DNA from: Cloeon dipterum
Lineage: Eukaryota > Arthropoda > Insecta > Ephemeroptera > Baetidae
Direction: 5' to 3'
DNA length: 64,000 nt
Assembly: GCF_949628265.1 (NCBI RefSeq)
Contig: NC_088788.1
Span: forward strand, 26,708,335-26,772,334
Shown here one piece after another: positions 41,601 through 64,000 of the stretch; the first letter of the stretch is position 1; each line of letters starts with the position of its first letter. The notes below the pieces were generated by a model. It had not been told where the DNA came from and ran no database searches. It saw only the letters and a program-made list of their open reading frames with translations. The position numbers and the translations under genes were made by a program.

Positions 41601-44600
41601 GAAAATAATGCGAGTCACAGTGTGTGTTGTTGCAATTCGGGGTCCATTGATTGGCGCAAATAATTTGCCAGCAGCAAACTGGGTTACCGATGAATTTGAG
41701 AGCTCATTTTAGAGTGCCGACTTCAGTCCAAAAACAAATAGAACACACTTTAGAGAGATCCTCGAACCAATAAATAAAAAATAGACAAAAAGGGTTAAAA
41801 ATAACTGTTCAAAAGAGATACTTTCAACCCGCATTAAAATATATTGTTACGTGAATTTGAAAATTTTACTTTAAGAGCCGTATTTGAAAAGATTTAGAGG
41901 TTGTAATATTCTTTTCGGTTTAAATATATTTATATTTGTCACTTTATTGCTAACTGCACTGATTTAGCATTTAAAATTGTACAAACAGAAAAAAATGGGG
42001 CGTCTTTGGTTGTGTGAGTTTCATTTATTATTGGTTTCCATCGATTTAATTACCTATTTGAGTGCACTATTTTAGCAAAATTTATTTTATACTTATTGAA
42101 ATAGCATAGGTACATTAAAGGAGCTTCATGACAGTAAATAATGGTGTGTTGCGTGTGTGTCGTGCCATTTTTTTGAAGTACTAAAAAACTGAACATAAAC
42201 TTGAATTAAACTGGGATGAACTCTGGCTACCCTCAGCACAATTTGCCAACAAATTTTGTTATTGTTTCCCACACAATAGAGTTTGTACAATTAACATGTT
42301 CATTACAAATCACGAAGCACGCAAATAAAGCAAATCAAGGGTGAACAGGCAAACCTCGCATTCTGACTCTATGCTCATCATTTCGTTGCCAGTTGCACCG
42401 CGTTATAGCTACGCATATGAGATTTGGCCTGGAACTGTTGGCGGCACGAATTGGAAGCCGAAATTCATTTGGCGAGGTGGAAAACGGTGCAAAAACAAGC
42501 CGGCTCCGCACAATGGGATCCATCTCTCTTGACGCAGCGACTCTTGGCCGTCGTTTAATTAGAAAGCGTGCGCAAAAAGTCAGCCGGCGAGCCGCAATCA
42601 GTCTGCCAGCAACTTTTCCGACCCTTTCGTCTCATTTTTCAACGGTCAGTGCGTCCACGCTGGCCAAAAATAAACTTTTCATGGGTGGAAAATGAAGTTA
42701 CCTGTCTGATTATTGGGATTAAGGAAAATAGTTGTTGCCAAATTTGTTCGGCTGGATTCTTTCTTCGTCTTTAAAAGATCAAGTTATTTAGCTTATTGAT
42801 TCTGATGTCAACTCTGTACGCAGATTTGTCTTTTTAAAACTCTGGAGACATATACGTACTTTAAGATGTTTTAAGGTGTAATAAATAATAAATTATGTTT
42901 TACGGTTGCAGTTCGGTAATATTTAACTCAAACTCATAGTTTGAAGCTAAAAATTAAAAAATTAGAAAACTTATTTGTTAACACAGTAACTGTTTAAACT
43001 GCAGCAATATTTTTTAAATTTCCCCCAGCATCCCAGAAATAAACTGCTATATAGCTAGAATCCATTCCAGAATTAAACGTGATTATAATCCATCAACCCT
43101 CTGATGAATTTACGACTCGCATTTGCTCGCTCGTCGTGATTCCCTCTCTGCTGCTCTCTCCAAAGTTAACATGTGTGTTTATATGCTGGAAAAAGGCTTC
43201 GTGCATGCGAAATTCACGCCGACTAGGTTATTATTAAAATTCAGCAGCGTCACTTGTTCACCTCTCAAGTACACAACGCCATGCAGAATGTAGAATGTGC
43301 ACCACACTGGAATAACGAGGTTAAAACGTCGTTTCATTAGCTCGCTGGCCGTGCCGCGGCCTAATGCAAACATCAAAATGCAAAATGCTGAAGTCTGATT
43401 TAATGAACCGGAGCTGTACATGAAGTTGTCTGGCTGAGCTCGTAAACATGATAGCTGGCTAGCTAGCTGCGCAAGTAAGGATATAAACTTTGACTAATAT
43501 TAAAACCAAAGCAAAAATTGCAAATTAAAAAAATTGGTTCGTATATTTTTTATTACTCTTAGACAATTTTGTGGGATTTGTAAAAGCTCCTCTGAATTGC
43601 ACGATTTTCCTCATTTCCAATTCAAAATTAGGTTTTGGAATTAAACTGTCTCAAAATCAGGTAGCTCTTCTGGTTGCTAATAGAGGATCCATTGTCAACA
43701 GTTAAAAATTTGGCACTTTAAGGGCCTTGCAGTTATGAAAAATGTTTTGTCAGGATTTTTATTTGTTATTTTAAAGTTAATATTATTCAAATTTTTGCAC
43801 TTAGGAGGCATCAAATTATTTCTTTGATTCTCAGAACTTGCATGTATTCTGAATTATTAAAGTATTCACACGGTATAATTACAAATGTGTTTCAGGCTTT
43901 AAATAATTAAAATAAAGCAGATTTTAATTTTGATGTTTTTGAAATCAGCATGCTTTATAATGTCATTGCAACATACGTGAGCAAAACAGGGTCAGTTGAA
44001 CGGCATCACCCTCGGTGTCATATGTGAAATTTGACATTTCAGCAGATTCCAGTCAGGCAGTATAATTATATTATGTTAGACTCGTTGCTTAATGTGACAA
44101 ATCTAGAGCGACTTACTTCTTCATGTGGGAAATATACCTAGCAAAAGGCACACTTGCAAAGATAAATCAGAGAATAAACTACTTTAATTTCCTTCATTTT
44201 CTCCATTGTCGCATTCAACGAGGGCAAGCATAGATTTGAAGCGAGCTGGAAAAATGCTCTTTTTATCACGAACTCAGCTGCAACTATCGCAGACTGTTAA
44301 AAGTAAGAAAGCAACTCTCTTTCTAGGGTAATCATAGCTTGCGACGATTTTGCACTGGCCTAGCTCTCGCGTGCGGCATAATGATATCGTCTGGTCGCTT
44401 TCGGTGTTGCATGGCGAGCGAGATGCATTCTCTCTCTCTCCGCTATGGCTCCATTGGTATTCGAGGAAAGAAAGTGCAAGCTCGCTCTAGTGCCATTCAC
44501 ACAAGCTGCAAAAGTAGCCATCTTAGCAGATGCAGTCATGAAATATGAATCAGCCCCGCTCGCTGGACGCTTTGTTCGACGAATTGCAACAATATGCTTC

Positions 44601-46732
44601 GTCTGGCTGCATGGAAAGTGGAGCGAGTAGCACTTCTCTGTTCCCTTTCATGAGTGAGCTGCAATTACTCAGAACCACATTAAGCACATTGCATCCCGCT
44701 GGCGAAACCTGTTTGGCGTGAATTTTAAATTAAGAGGAGCGAAATTTGCTGATTATATGGGTGGAAAAGCTTCACTTCAATTCCGATCCTTCAGAGCTCT
44801 TGAATGCTCTTGATTTGGAAGCCAAATTAAGAATGTTTCTCTATACATAGCCTAAAACTGTAACTTGAAACCCTTAAAAATTTCCCCTTCATTTCCGATC
44901 TGACCGATTATTCTAATGTTTTAAAGTATATCCTCTTCATACATTGAGCCTATCCTTGATATTTCAATGGATTAATATCCAAAACCTTAACCTTTTGATT
45001 CATACTTTAGGTATTTGCTTTAGATAAAAATTAATTTATTTCAATCTCCATAAACATTACCTTTTTATTTCTCGCCGCTGCATTTCCTTCATGGTAGCAA
45101 AAGAGCTTGGAACGTTTGATCTGAAAATTTCCTATTTTAAATTTATCTCTTTGTTTGTGAGATATTTTAGACACAATTGGTAACTGGTCTCCTTTTATTG
45201 TTATTGGACGGACACAATTATGATAATTGCTATTGCGTGAACGATATTTTGAATTGCAAAGTACTCAATTACCAGCATCATAGCAGGTCGATTATAACGA
45301 CCGAATGTGAATATTATTTGCTCTGCTCTTGAATTGAATTGCAAATGATCTCTTTGACGCGAGGCCAAAATTTGAAACAAAAGGGCCTACAAACAAATGG
45401 TGTTGCTATCTCATTCATAATGGTTTATAATTCAAAATTTCGCTCATAAATCTCGTCCCATAACCATCTAGCGGCAGTCTGCTCTCTGCACCTTCATTCA
45501 AAAGTTACTTGCTGCCGGCACTTTATATATTATAAATCTTGCTTGTGGGAATGTAGGGAGGTACAATAGGGACTCTGACTGAGGGAAAGCCCACAATGTA
45601 TTAATAACATAGTAATTAATTAATGATTTTCTTTCTTTCTACGCCTTAAAATAATTGTATTTCCCACTTTCTTTTGTTGCGTGTTTTCACTTAATACTCG
45701 ATTATAGTGCATCCAAAATTTTATTTCACAACTTTCTATTTACTAGAAAAAACTGTTGACAATTTTTCCTCCAGAAATATTTTTGTATATATATGCTCTT
45801 TAAATCTCTTTTATTCTTATAGACTTGTTCAACTCGCGATTTTATCTTTTAAATAATTTTATGTATAATGCGTACGACAGTTATTATTTATCAGATTTTA
45901 TTTTGTTTTTCTGCTTGCTGCAATTTTTATAAAATTGAGCGGTGCTTGCGCTGAAAAATACTGTTGAATAATTGTATGTTCTTCTACTCTCGAATAAAGG
46001 TTTATGAAGTTGATTCTTTACTATTCTGCAAATTTTAAAATGTTTTCGCTGTGTGGTTTCCCCTGTGGATGCGCAACTCGGTGAAAAATAAACAGACCGT
46101 AATTTTTAATCTTAATAAATTCACGCTGGGAGTAAATGCGCTGGCTGGATGTGCTGACTGTCGGGCAAAAGGACCTGAGGGCAGGCGTCAGAAAATTCTT
46201 ATATTAACGAGCGAGGCTGGCTGCACACGCCGTCACTTTTGCCTCTGCCGGCTCTGTAATAATGCCGAAAAGGATGATGGAGGATTTAATGATATACATG
46301 GGCGCGACGTGTATCATCGCCTGCCGCCGATCACGGCTCACGTCGCCCACGTTCTCGTACATGCCATGACTGTGTGTGTATGTATTTGCAGGAAAATAAA
46401 TGCATCGCAGGCGAGACGGCGAAATTTCTATGTAAATATGCGCTTCTCACTTACTAATATGTTGCGTCATGGGATGGGCCTTATTAAGGAGGAACTACTG
46501 CTACTTTAGATTTTGTTGTGACCTTTTTTGACAGCCAAATCCAAGTACGTTTTTTTCAATTCCCCAAAGGTAAATAAAAAACCAGAAACGTAACAATTAA
46601 TTTAATAATTATCCACTATGTTTTAGAATTGAAAAATCATTTTTGTTAAAAGTGTGTGGCTCGCATGGTTAAGAAATCTTTTAGGAGTGTAAAGCCAATG
46701 TGAGATATTTGAGAAGTATTATACTTGCTCTT
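35627..46732. other. Gene-poor region, nothing coding supported
   Basis: About 11 kb of mostly AT-rich DNA with GC-richer islands (for example 37.6-37.9, 38.5-38.8, 42.4-42.7 and 43.1-43.45 kb). Open frames are short, unrecognised and lack convincing splice partners. There is a T homopolymer at about 39617-39632. The island at 38.64-38.77 kb is open and Ala-rich on both strands, which is a composition effect. Conserved regulatory elements could be present but cannot be shown from one sequence. Confidence 0.5.
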
Positions 46733-47105
46733 CAATGTCAGAGATGGCAAAAGGTGGTTAATTTAGAGACTTTTTTTGAAATGAAAATAGCTCGATCGGC
46801 TGGGAGGTGCACCGGCGCCGACTCATCAGTAGTCTTGCTGGTTTTCGCACCTTTCCAGCGGCTTTATGGACAAATTTCTGACGTTTCAATTAAGGACTCC
46901 ATTTCGGGGAGGCGGAAAGATGGCCACATTGGGCCCAAGCTCCTCTGCGGCCGCTCGGGCTCCATGTTATCCGCTCGGTGGGGTTATTGGAACCTGGTGA
47001 AGTGCTGAGCAGAGATTAAAAAAGAGATTGAAGGATTATCTCTGAAGCTTTACTTTTTAAGTGATAGGCAACAGTTCTATAGAATTTATTTTACATTTCT
47101 CCTAA
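46733..47105 (+). repeat. Dispersed repeat, copy 2
   Basis: The longest copy of the family, homologous to 12405-12720 over its whole length, with an extra GC-rich block (GGTGCACCGGCGCCGACTCA). The right end runs into A/T-rich sequence with AAAATAAA. An open frame of about 100 codons crosses it but matches nothing I know and is not preserved in copy 1. Confidence 0.75.
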
Positions 47106-50100
47106 TTTAAAATAAATATATTTTTAAATTACATTTGTTCTGAATTGTATTTAATGGTATCGAGTTAAAGATAAATAAATGCAATTTTCCTGAAGCGTGT
47201 CGCTTCCTCCCACGGAGTGGAAACCTGTTTTGCCGCCGTGAAACCGACAACCTTTATGTGCGGCTGATCGACCTGTATCGCAGAGAAGCGCAGCGTGTAA
47301 TGACTCAATATATTGCGCTGCTGCTGCTACAATGGAGAGTGTGTAATTTTAATATCAGATCCTACCGGCGCTTACTTTTGAGGTATTATATCCGCCAGGG
47401 GTATCGCGATCCCAAGGCATATAAAAGCCTTTGTTCCGCACACGTCTGTCGTTTATTAATAACAAATCCGCCTCAGCTCGGATAACTTCCACGTATAATT
47501 AAAAAATGTCAGATATTGCACCCCTACCGATATAAAAATGTGTTTTCCGAATCAATACCTTGCAGGGCCTGTTTGTTAAGATTTCGTCTGCGAACAAAAA
47601 GCGTAAACGCCTTATGATCTTTATTCTGCGAAAAATCTGATGCAAGCGAAGGAGTGGTCTTGTTTTGTAAAGAATCGCGTTGAGCTTATTTCACAGACTC
47701 TCCCGCCTCGTGAAATTGATTCCTTATGTTGATAATGTGCCTCTCAAAGAGTTGGAAAAATCAAATCCGTCTCTTTTCTCCGCACAGGCAGGGTGAGATT
47801 ACATCGATTTTTGCCCGCTTAAATGTGGTTCTTTTCATATATATACCTTCCCTGAGCTCTGCTCTCATTGATTCAACACGTGTGTTGCTGATTTGAGGAA
47901 AGTTATGGCGAAGAACACGCCAAGGTGCTTGCTTACTGGGCAGGCAGGTGCTGAAAAAGCCAAAATCGTGCGCTATGAACTGTCAGATTAAAAGCAAATA
48001 TGGACTCGAGCACACGTTTTTGCCCTTGAATTTAATATGTTCACGAAACAATAATCTAACTTAACTCGAGCTGTAGAACTATTTACTAGTGTCCTGCCGG
48101 GAAAAAATCAAAAAACTTTTAGCATATCGATCCAGCTTAAGGAAGGTTCATTATACATTAAAAAAATCGTCCATAGAGTACCTGGATTTACAAGGACTCG
48201 GTAAAGTGCTAAAATGGAACATGCTATGAAGGCTATTTATTTAAGGCTAAAAATTTACTAGAAATCACTTTTTTTTATTACGCAGCCATAACGCAAATAT
48301 TACATCGGTAAATTTTATTTTTTAGTATGATGCAAAGAAAATTTTATAAAATTTAATTTTGTGCCACCGCCGCTGAAAACGGAATTTTTATTAGGCTTTA
48401 CAGGAATCCGCCGTTTAGCAATGTTTAATGTGGTGCCTCTCCCTAAATTATCGCACCGATACAATCTTTTCGGTTCGTTTTCACTCGCGTGTGCCTTCCA
48501 TATTTGAGCGACATAAACTTCTCCCATGTTCCAAAAGATTGATGTCCACATGCCGAAAGAACACTCTTTTGAGCAAACAAATAACAAATCTGCGTTAGTG
48601 TTGAGGCAGTTTAATATCGGCTTGCGAAAAAGCAATCTAGACGTGCCGCCCGTCAACAAGATTGCATCATTTTTCACTTCTCGAACCGCAGGCTCGGCAC
48701 ATAAGCACAAGCAGGCGAACCTGTGGCAGCTTCAGAGATTATTGAGAAAGGTTTTTCGAGTGTTTACATGCGCGGCATACCCGAGACGTGGAGTCTGTTA
48801 TGGCAGAAAAATGAGCGCGTGTGTGCTGCATCCGTGCCTTTTCGCGAACTCGGTTGTTATTATTATCTTCAGCGTCGCCTGTGCAAGTGTGCGGACGAAA
48901 CGGCGGCGGCAGGGCGGACTTGAAAACCATCTTCTGATAATCATGTGGCGCACATATTGCGTTCTTGTTAATAAATGTGAGCACATTCGCTGTATAGCCA
49001 GCCACGCGTTTGGTAAGCTTTTACACTCCACCGTGTTGAACCAAGCGCGGTTTAATTGCTGCTGGGCGAACAGGAACACCGGAGAGCAAAAGACAAGTGC
49101 AAACGAGCGCAGCTAGACTAATCGCACAGAACAAACTCTACAAAGGGGATGAAAACTATGGTAGAACCTCCTTCTTGCAGGGTAGAATGAAAGTTTTAAT
49201 ATGAACGTGTAGAAATAAAGATTTAATAACTGACTGAACATGCAATGATCTGGAACTAAAAAAAACACGGCTTTTATAAATTTAGGTTAAGTTTAAATTT
49301 TCCAACTCAATAAAGATGTAATTAAACATAGTAGGCAATACAATATTTTGGACAAAGGGTATCATATCAACAGCCAAAGCCACCAGACTTTTACCACCCA
49401 CTGGCTTTGACCTGGTCTTTTATCCTGGTTTATAAACCAACTTAAGTATTTTGCCTGAATCTGACTGACGACAAAGCGTATTGGGGTTTTTAGCAATCAA
49501 ATCAAGATTTTTTAAAAGGCAAACTGCGTGCAAAGAACGATCAAAATATTTGGATATGACTTTCTTGAGTTTTGATTAAATTTTAATCAATAAAACTATG
49601 CATATCACATATCAAGATATTTGCGGAGTGGCATATGTTTTTAAAAGATATGTAATGCAATATTTTTTCCCCTAAAATCTTTATTATTCTTAAACTATAA
49701 TCAAATCAAAAATTGATTCCGTTTACTACAAATTTTCCAGTCATAAAAATTTAAGAAGTAAAAGGGAAAATCCGCACTTCTGTATAACGCATATTTGAAG
49801 TCGGTAGAGAGCAAGGAAAATTGTGTCGCAAATCTAGGTCCCGGCCCACCTTCCAGGGGGTCTCACTTTGTGATGCTCCGCTTGAACACGCCGTTATGTG
49901 TTAGTGTGTATGTCTAAGCACACAATATAGAGCGGCGTAATATTCGTGTCGTCCTATTTATATACACGTATCTAAACACGTCTTATCGGGGGCAAAATGC
50001 GAGGAGATGAACGCCGGCGGCACAATGTGAACGGCCCTGCCTGTGGGGGAGTCGCCTGTTTGGGGAGGAAAAATAAAACAAAGAAGCTTGTCGAGCAGAT

Positions 50101-52770
50101 TACGCGCCCAAACACATAGGACAACAGCAACTGAAGAGCTCCGTGCTCGCTCATAAAGTTATTTTGGAAACACTAACGCGGCTCCCAGCGGCGAGCTAGC
50201 ATTACTGGGAAAAGAATAATAGTATAACACTTGACGCTGCCCGATTTATCGACGAGTTGCTCCCGCGCGACAGATGGATCTCATCAGGTGCCAGATCCCT
50301 CCCCAAAGTGAAGTAAAATCTGATCGCCTGCTTGTTTGGCAGTCGGGAGAACAATTATCTTCTCCTCGCCTCCCAAACCAGTGCTTGCTTCTGTGAGTTG
50401 TTGCAAAGTTTGTTTGGGAGATAATTGACTCGCGTGACACAAGATTCCGGTAATTGACTTGTATGCAGATTGAAGCGTGAGGAGAGAGCCTGTAAAATAC
50501 TACTTTCATTTTAGACGTACGGATAATGATGTGGGGAAAGGTGCCGAAATTTCGACTTGACGCGAAATATCTTCATAATTTAGAATAATAATTGTGCAAT
50601 GAAATTAACACATTTTATCAATCGATGTTCACGATATTTGCATGACTTGGTATATTTACTTTAAAAGGCAGTTGAAAAGGGTTGCTAATAATCTTGAATT
50701 TTAAATCTATACAAGGGGACTAATATAATATAGACTATGATGACAAGTTGTTTTATTTAGAAATATTAAGTTCACTTATTCCAGGATCATTATTTGTTTG
50801 TAACTTTCAGCACAGCAGATAAACAATTTTAAATATTTAATATAAGCTCAGTTTGTATTCCCACGCGAGTAGAATTTTTGGCTACATGTAACCATCCATA
50901 AAATTATATGTTATTTCCCACGTTACACAGGACTTAATAGAATGAACTATTTCCCTCAGGACTTTTGTTCCAAGCCGATGTGTGTTTCACAATTAAGAAC
51001 GCTGCGCTGTGAAAAAATCTATTGTTTTTTTTTCATTTGCTGTGTTCTCGGACAAACCAATACACACAAGACTGGGGGTGAAATGCTGAGAAATCAAGTG
51101 CTCATGTGTACACTGCAAGACCGCAAAAGTGTGTTTCCAGCAGCATTAACAGAAAGAGAAGGACGTGTACTTGGTGGAAAAAACAAGTGCATAAAATATA
51201 CAACAGCTAGCTCTCAGTACTGCTGCGTATATACTAAACGTTTGCTATAGCTCTTTGGTGGCACAGAGTACACATTACATAAACAAGACAGTGTATTATG
51301 GGCAGTGGGAGTGAAATTTTGTGCTGCGTGCAGCAGCTTTTGCGAGAAACGCGCAAAGGAAAAAAAATCTACTTGTACTCGATGCGGGCCAGAGAGCTAC
51401 ACAGCGCGATCAGTCCAAAGCAGAGACACACTTTTTCAACTTCCTAATACGCCCCAGTCGTAAAAATCTTTCGGCTTTCTTTCCATCTTTCCCTTTTTTC
51501 CTGCAGCGCACAGTCTCCTCGCGTGCTTGACGAAGAAGAATATAAATTGCGACTGCTTAAAAGGCGCGCAAAAAATCAAGCTGTATGCCACACATCGTCT
51601 CTGCTTGCAAATTCAGTCAGTTCGTCAGCGCCGGTGCTGACGATGTAAAAGGAATTCCTGATGAGTCACCCGTGCGCACCCGTTTTTTGACGGACAACAA
51701 AAACCCCTTTGCGCTCGAGGGGCGACTTGATTTAAGCAAAATACAATAAATTGCAAAAATTAAATTTCACCCACCCCTGAGAGGGTGTGGTGAATGTGTG
51801 CAGAGACGCACCACGCGCGCAAAAGGGTTGAAAGTGACTCACTTTCCCCTTCCTCTTTGTGGGTGCCGCTTTTATTCATCCAATGCCGCACACTCCACTG
51901 CTCAGTGTTCTCATTTTGCAGGGGATGCTCGATCCTAGGCGATTCATCAATTCTAAATTTTACAACTCTTTTCAATGAAACATTTAAGATACAAATGAAT
52001 TAATATTTAAAAGTTGTATATAACTGCATTTTTTCATTACTCGTCACAAACTTGTCAAATTGTGTTCGGCTGTGTTGCCTTTTCTTAAATGCTTTTGATT
52101 TTTAACTTGTGATACAGCACTTACCAAATTAACAAATAATGATATGGCAGTCATTCCCAACTATTTTTTTATTCGATTTTCAAATGGATCAAAATCGATC
52201 CCAGCAGAAACATAGAGGAAAATCGTAGGTATAATCTAAGAAAACAGCATACAATATTAAGCAAAATATTTTAAATTAGCTCCATATATCTGTGATTCTA
52301 AAGTTATATTTATTAATATTTGATTTGACTTTAAAAATATGAATGACGAACATTTAGCTGAACGGCTTAAATAATTTCTGAAAAATGAAATATCTTTGGA
52401 GAATTGATTTCCAACGTAAATAATCCAATCATTATGAAAAAGTATCTCCTGCTGAACAAATAAGCAAAGTAAAACTATAGAATTAAGTTTTTCTAGGTTA
52501 TTCTATGTTTAAACTGCACCATGGAAATCGATCATGTTGCATTAAAATCCGCAACCCATGGAAACTATCGTCGTCATTCAATATTCTGAATAAAAAACCT
52601 CTCGATCTCCTGACATGCAACAGCCACCGCCGGAAATTGGCCAAATTTCCAGGCCAAGCTGCAAAAGAAGTCACCCCCGGCGAGCAGAGGACGGAAAGTC
52701 CATCAAAGGGCGCTAGGAAAGGCGCTCGTGCGTTTCCAAATTCGCGTCCGCCTCTAACAAAGCCGGCTAT
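47106..52770. other. Gene-poor region, nothing coding supported
   Basis: The longest open frame (48526-49116 on +, 196 codons) has irregular composition, is overlapped by equally open frames on the other strand, and matches no family I know, so I do not call it. A TATA-like word in GGCATATAAAAGCC (about 47416-47429) has no recognised transcript after it. Confidence 0.45.
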
Positions 52771-52776
52771 AATCTG

Positions 52777-53145
52777 AATATAATAAATAGCATTGAGTTT
52801 GCAGTGCATTTCGCGCGTCTCACCCCTGCACATCATTTTAGTTTTCATCCCCGAGAGCGCGGCGCGGGGTGGCAGCTGCTCGGCGGGCCGGCAGCAGGGC
52901 CGGGGGGAGGGCGCGGCGTGCGCGCACCGTGGACTCTCATCCGCAGCCAGCAGCTTCTGTGTGAGTGTGGGGAATTTCGTTGGTTGGAGTCTCTCGTCGT
53001 CCTCTCCTCAGTCTGGCGTGCAGCTTCGAACTGCGAGCACTCGATTCTCTTTCTCACTCTCACGCGTCTAACTCGCGTTCGGCCACTGGATACCCTGTCC
53101 GAGCCGGTTTCTGCCCCGCACACGATTTCGCCGTGCTAATCAGGT
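52777..53145 (+). promoter_or_regulatory. Candidate promoter and GC-rich non-coding first exon
   Basis: A TATA-like word (ATATAATAAAT, 52779-52789) is followed about 25 bp later by an initiator-like GCAGTGC (52801-52807). The next 340 bp include a very GC/CpG-rich block (about 52847-52935), strongly different from its surroundings, and a second initiator match TCAGTC at 53008-53013. The block ends in a good donor, AATCAG followed by GTAGGC (53144). I see no convincing long start codon frame, so this would be a 5'UTR exon of a plus-strand gene whose coding exons lie right of the window. Alternatively it is a CpG-rich enhancer. Confidence 0.4.

Positions 53146-64000
<10,855 letters not shown>

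Noticed and set aside
48526..49116. 196-codon plus-strand open frame, the longest in the right half
   Set aside because: Composition is irregular, equally long frames overlap on the minus strand, no family resemblance, no neighbouring exons or regulatory signals.

Overview
The window reads as nuclear DNA of an arthropod, most likely an insect. Genes are cut by many short GT-AG introns, intergenic DNA is AT-rich, a Ty3/Gypsy-type LTR element is present, and the housekeeping proteins (SDHD, PTPMT1, cytosolic seryl-tRNA synthetase) look like arthropod versions. No finer placement is supported. All exon models were built by hand from splice signals, reading phase and family knowledge; no alignment was run.

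Layout. (1) 1-2.3 kb: possible minus-strand exons of an unrecognised gene at the left edge, then the last two exons of SDHD (+). (2) 3.4-5.1 kb: PTPMT1 (-), complete in four coding exons, with a likely 5'UTR intron. (3) 5.5-8.6 kb: cytosolic SerRS (+), head-to-head with PTPMT1, complete in ten exons. It carries an 86-codon, phase 0-0 exon that encodes a glutathione-S-transferase-C/eEF1B-like domain not found in the human or fly SerRS I know. (4) 9.6-34.6 kb: one very large gene (+) that I could assemble in 33 phase-consistent exons (6813 nt, about 2270 aa). It has a signal peptide, Pro/Thr-rich stalk, Cys-rich CGxC module, REJ region like that of polycystin-1 and the sea-urchin egg-jelly receptor, a furin-type site, a GPS-like motif, a SEA-like module, a second Thr mucin stalk, a single membrane segment and a short tail. 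One of its introns holds an antisense, internally deleted Gypsy element with almost identical LTRs (21.7-25.1 kb).

(5) 34.6-64 kb: no gene that I can support. This stretch holds a 320-bp terminal-inverted-repeat element (MITE-like), copies of a dispersed repeat that also occurs near 12.4 kb, a (CT)50 microsatellite, a perfect GC-rich hairpin, and a candidate promoter plus GC-rich non-coding first exon at about 52.78-53.14 kb, whose gene would lie to the right of the window. Such a long gene-poor stretch fits regulatory DNA or a long first intron, but nothing proves it.

Biology. SDHD and PTPMT1 are both inner-mitochondrial-membrane proteins (complex II anchor; cardiolipin synthesis). The SerRS domain insertion suggests a tether to the eEF1B/multi-synthetase machinery, as family members with this domain do. 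The large REJ-GPS protein is probably a cell-surface or secreted-ectodomain adhesion/receptor molecule. The two most interesting items are the SerRS domain insertion and the REJ-GPS-SEA-mucin single-pass architecture.
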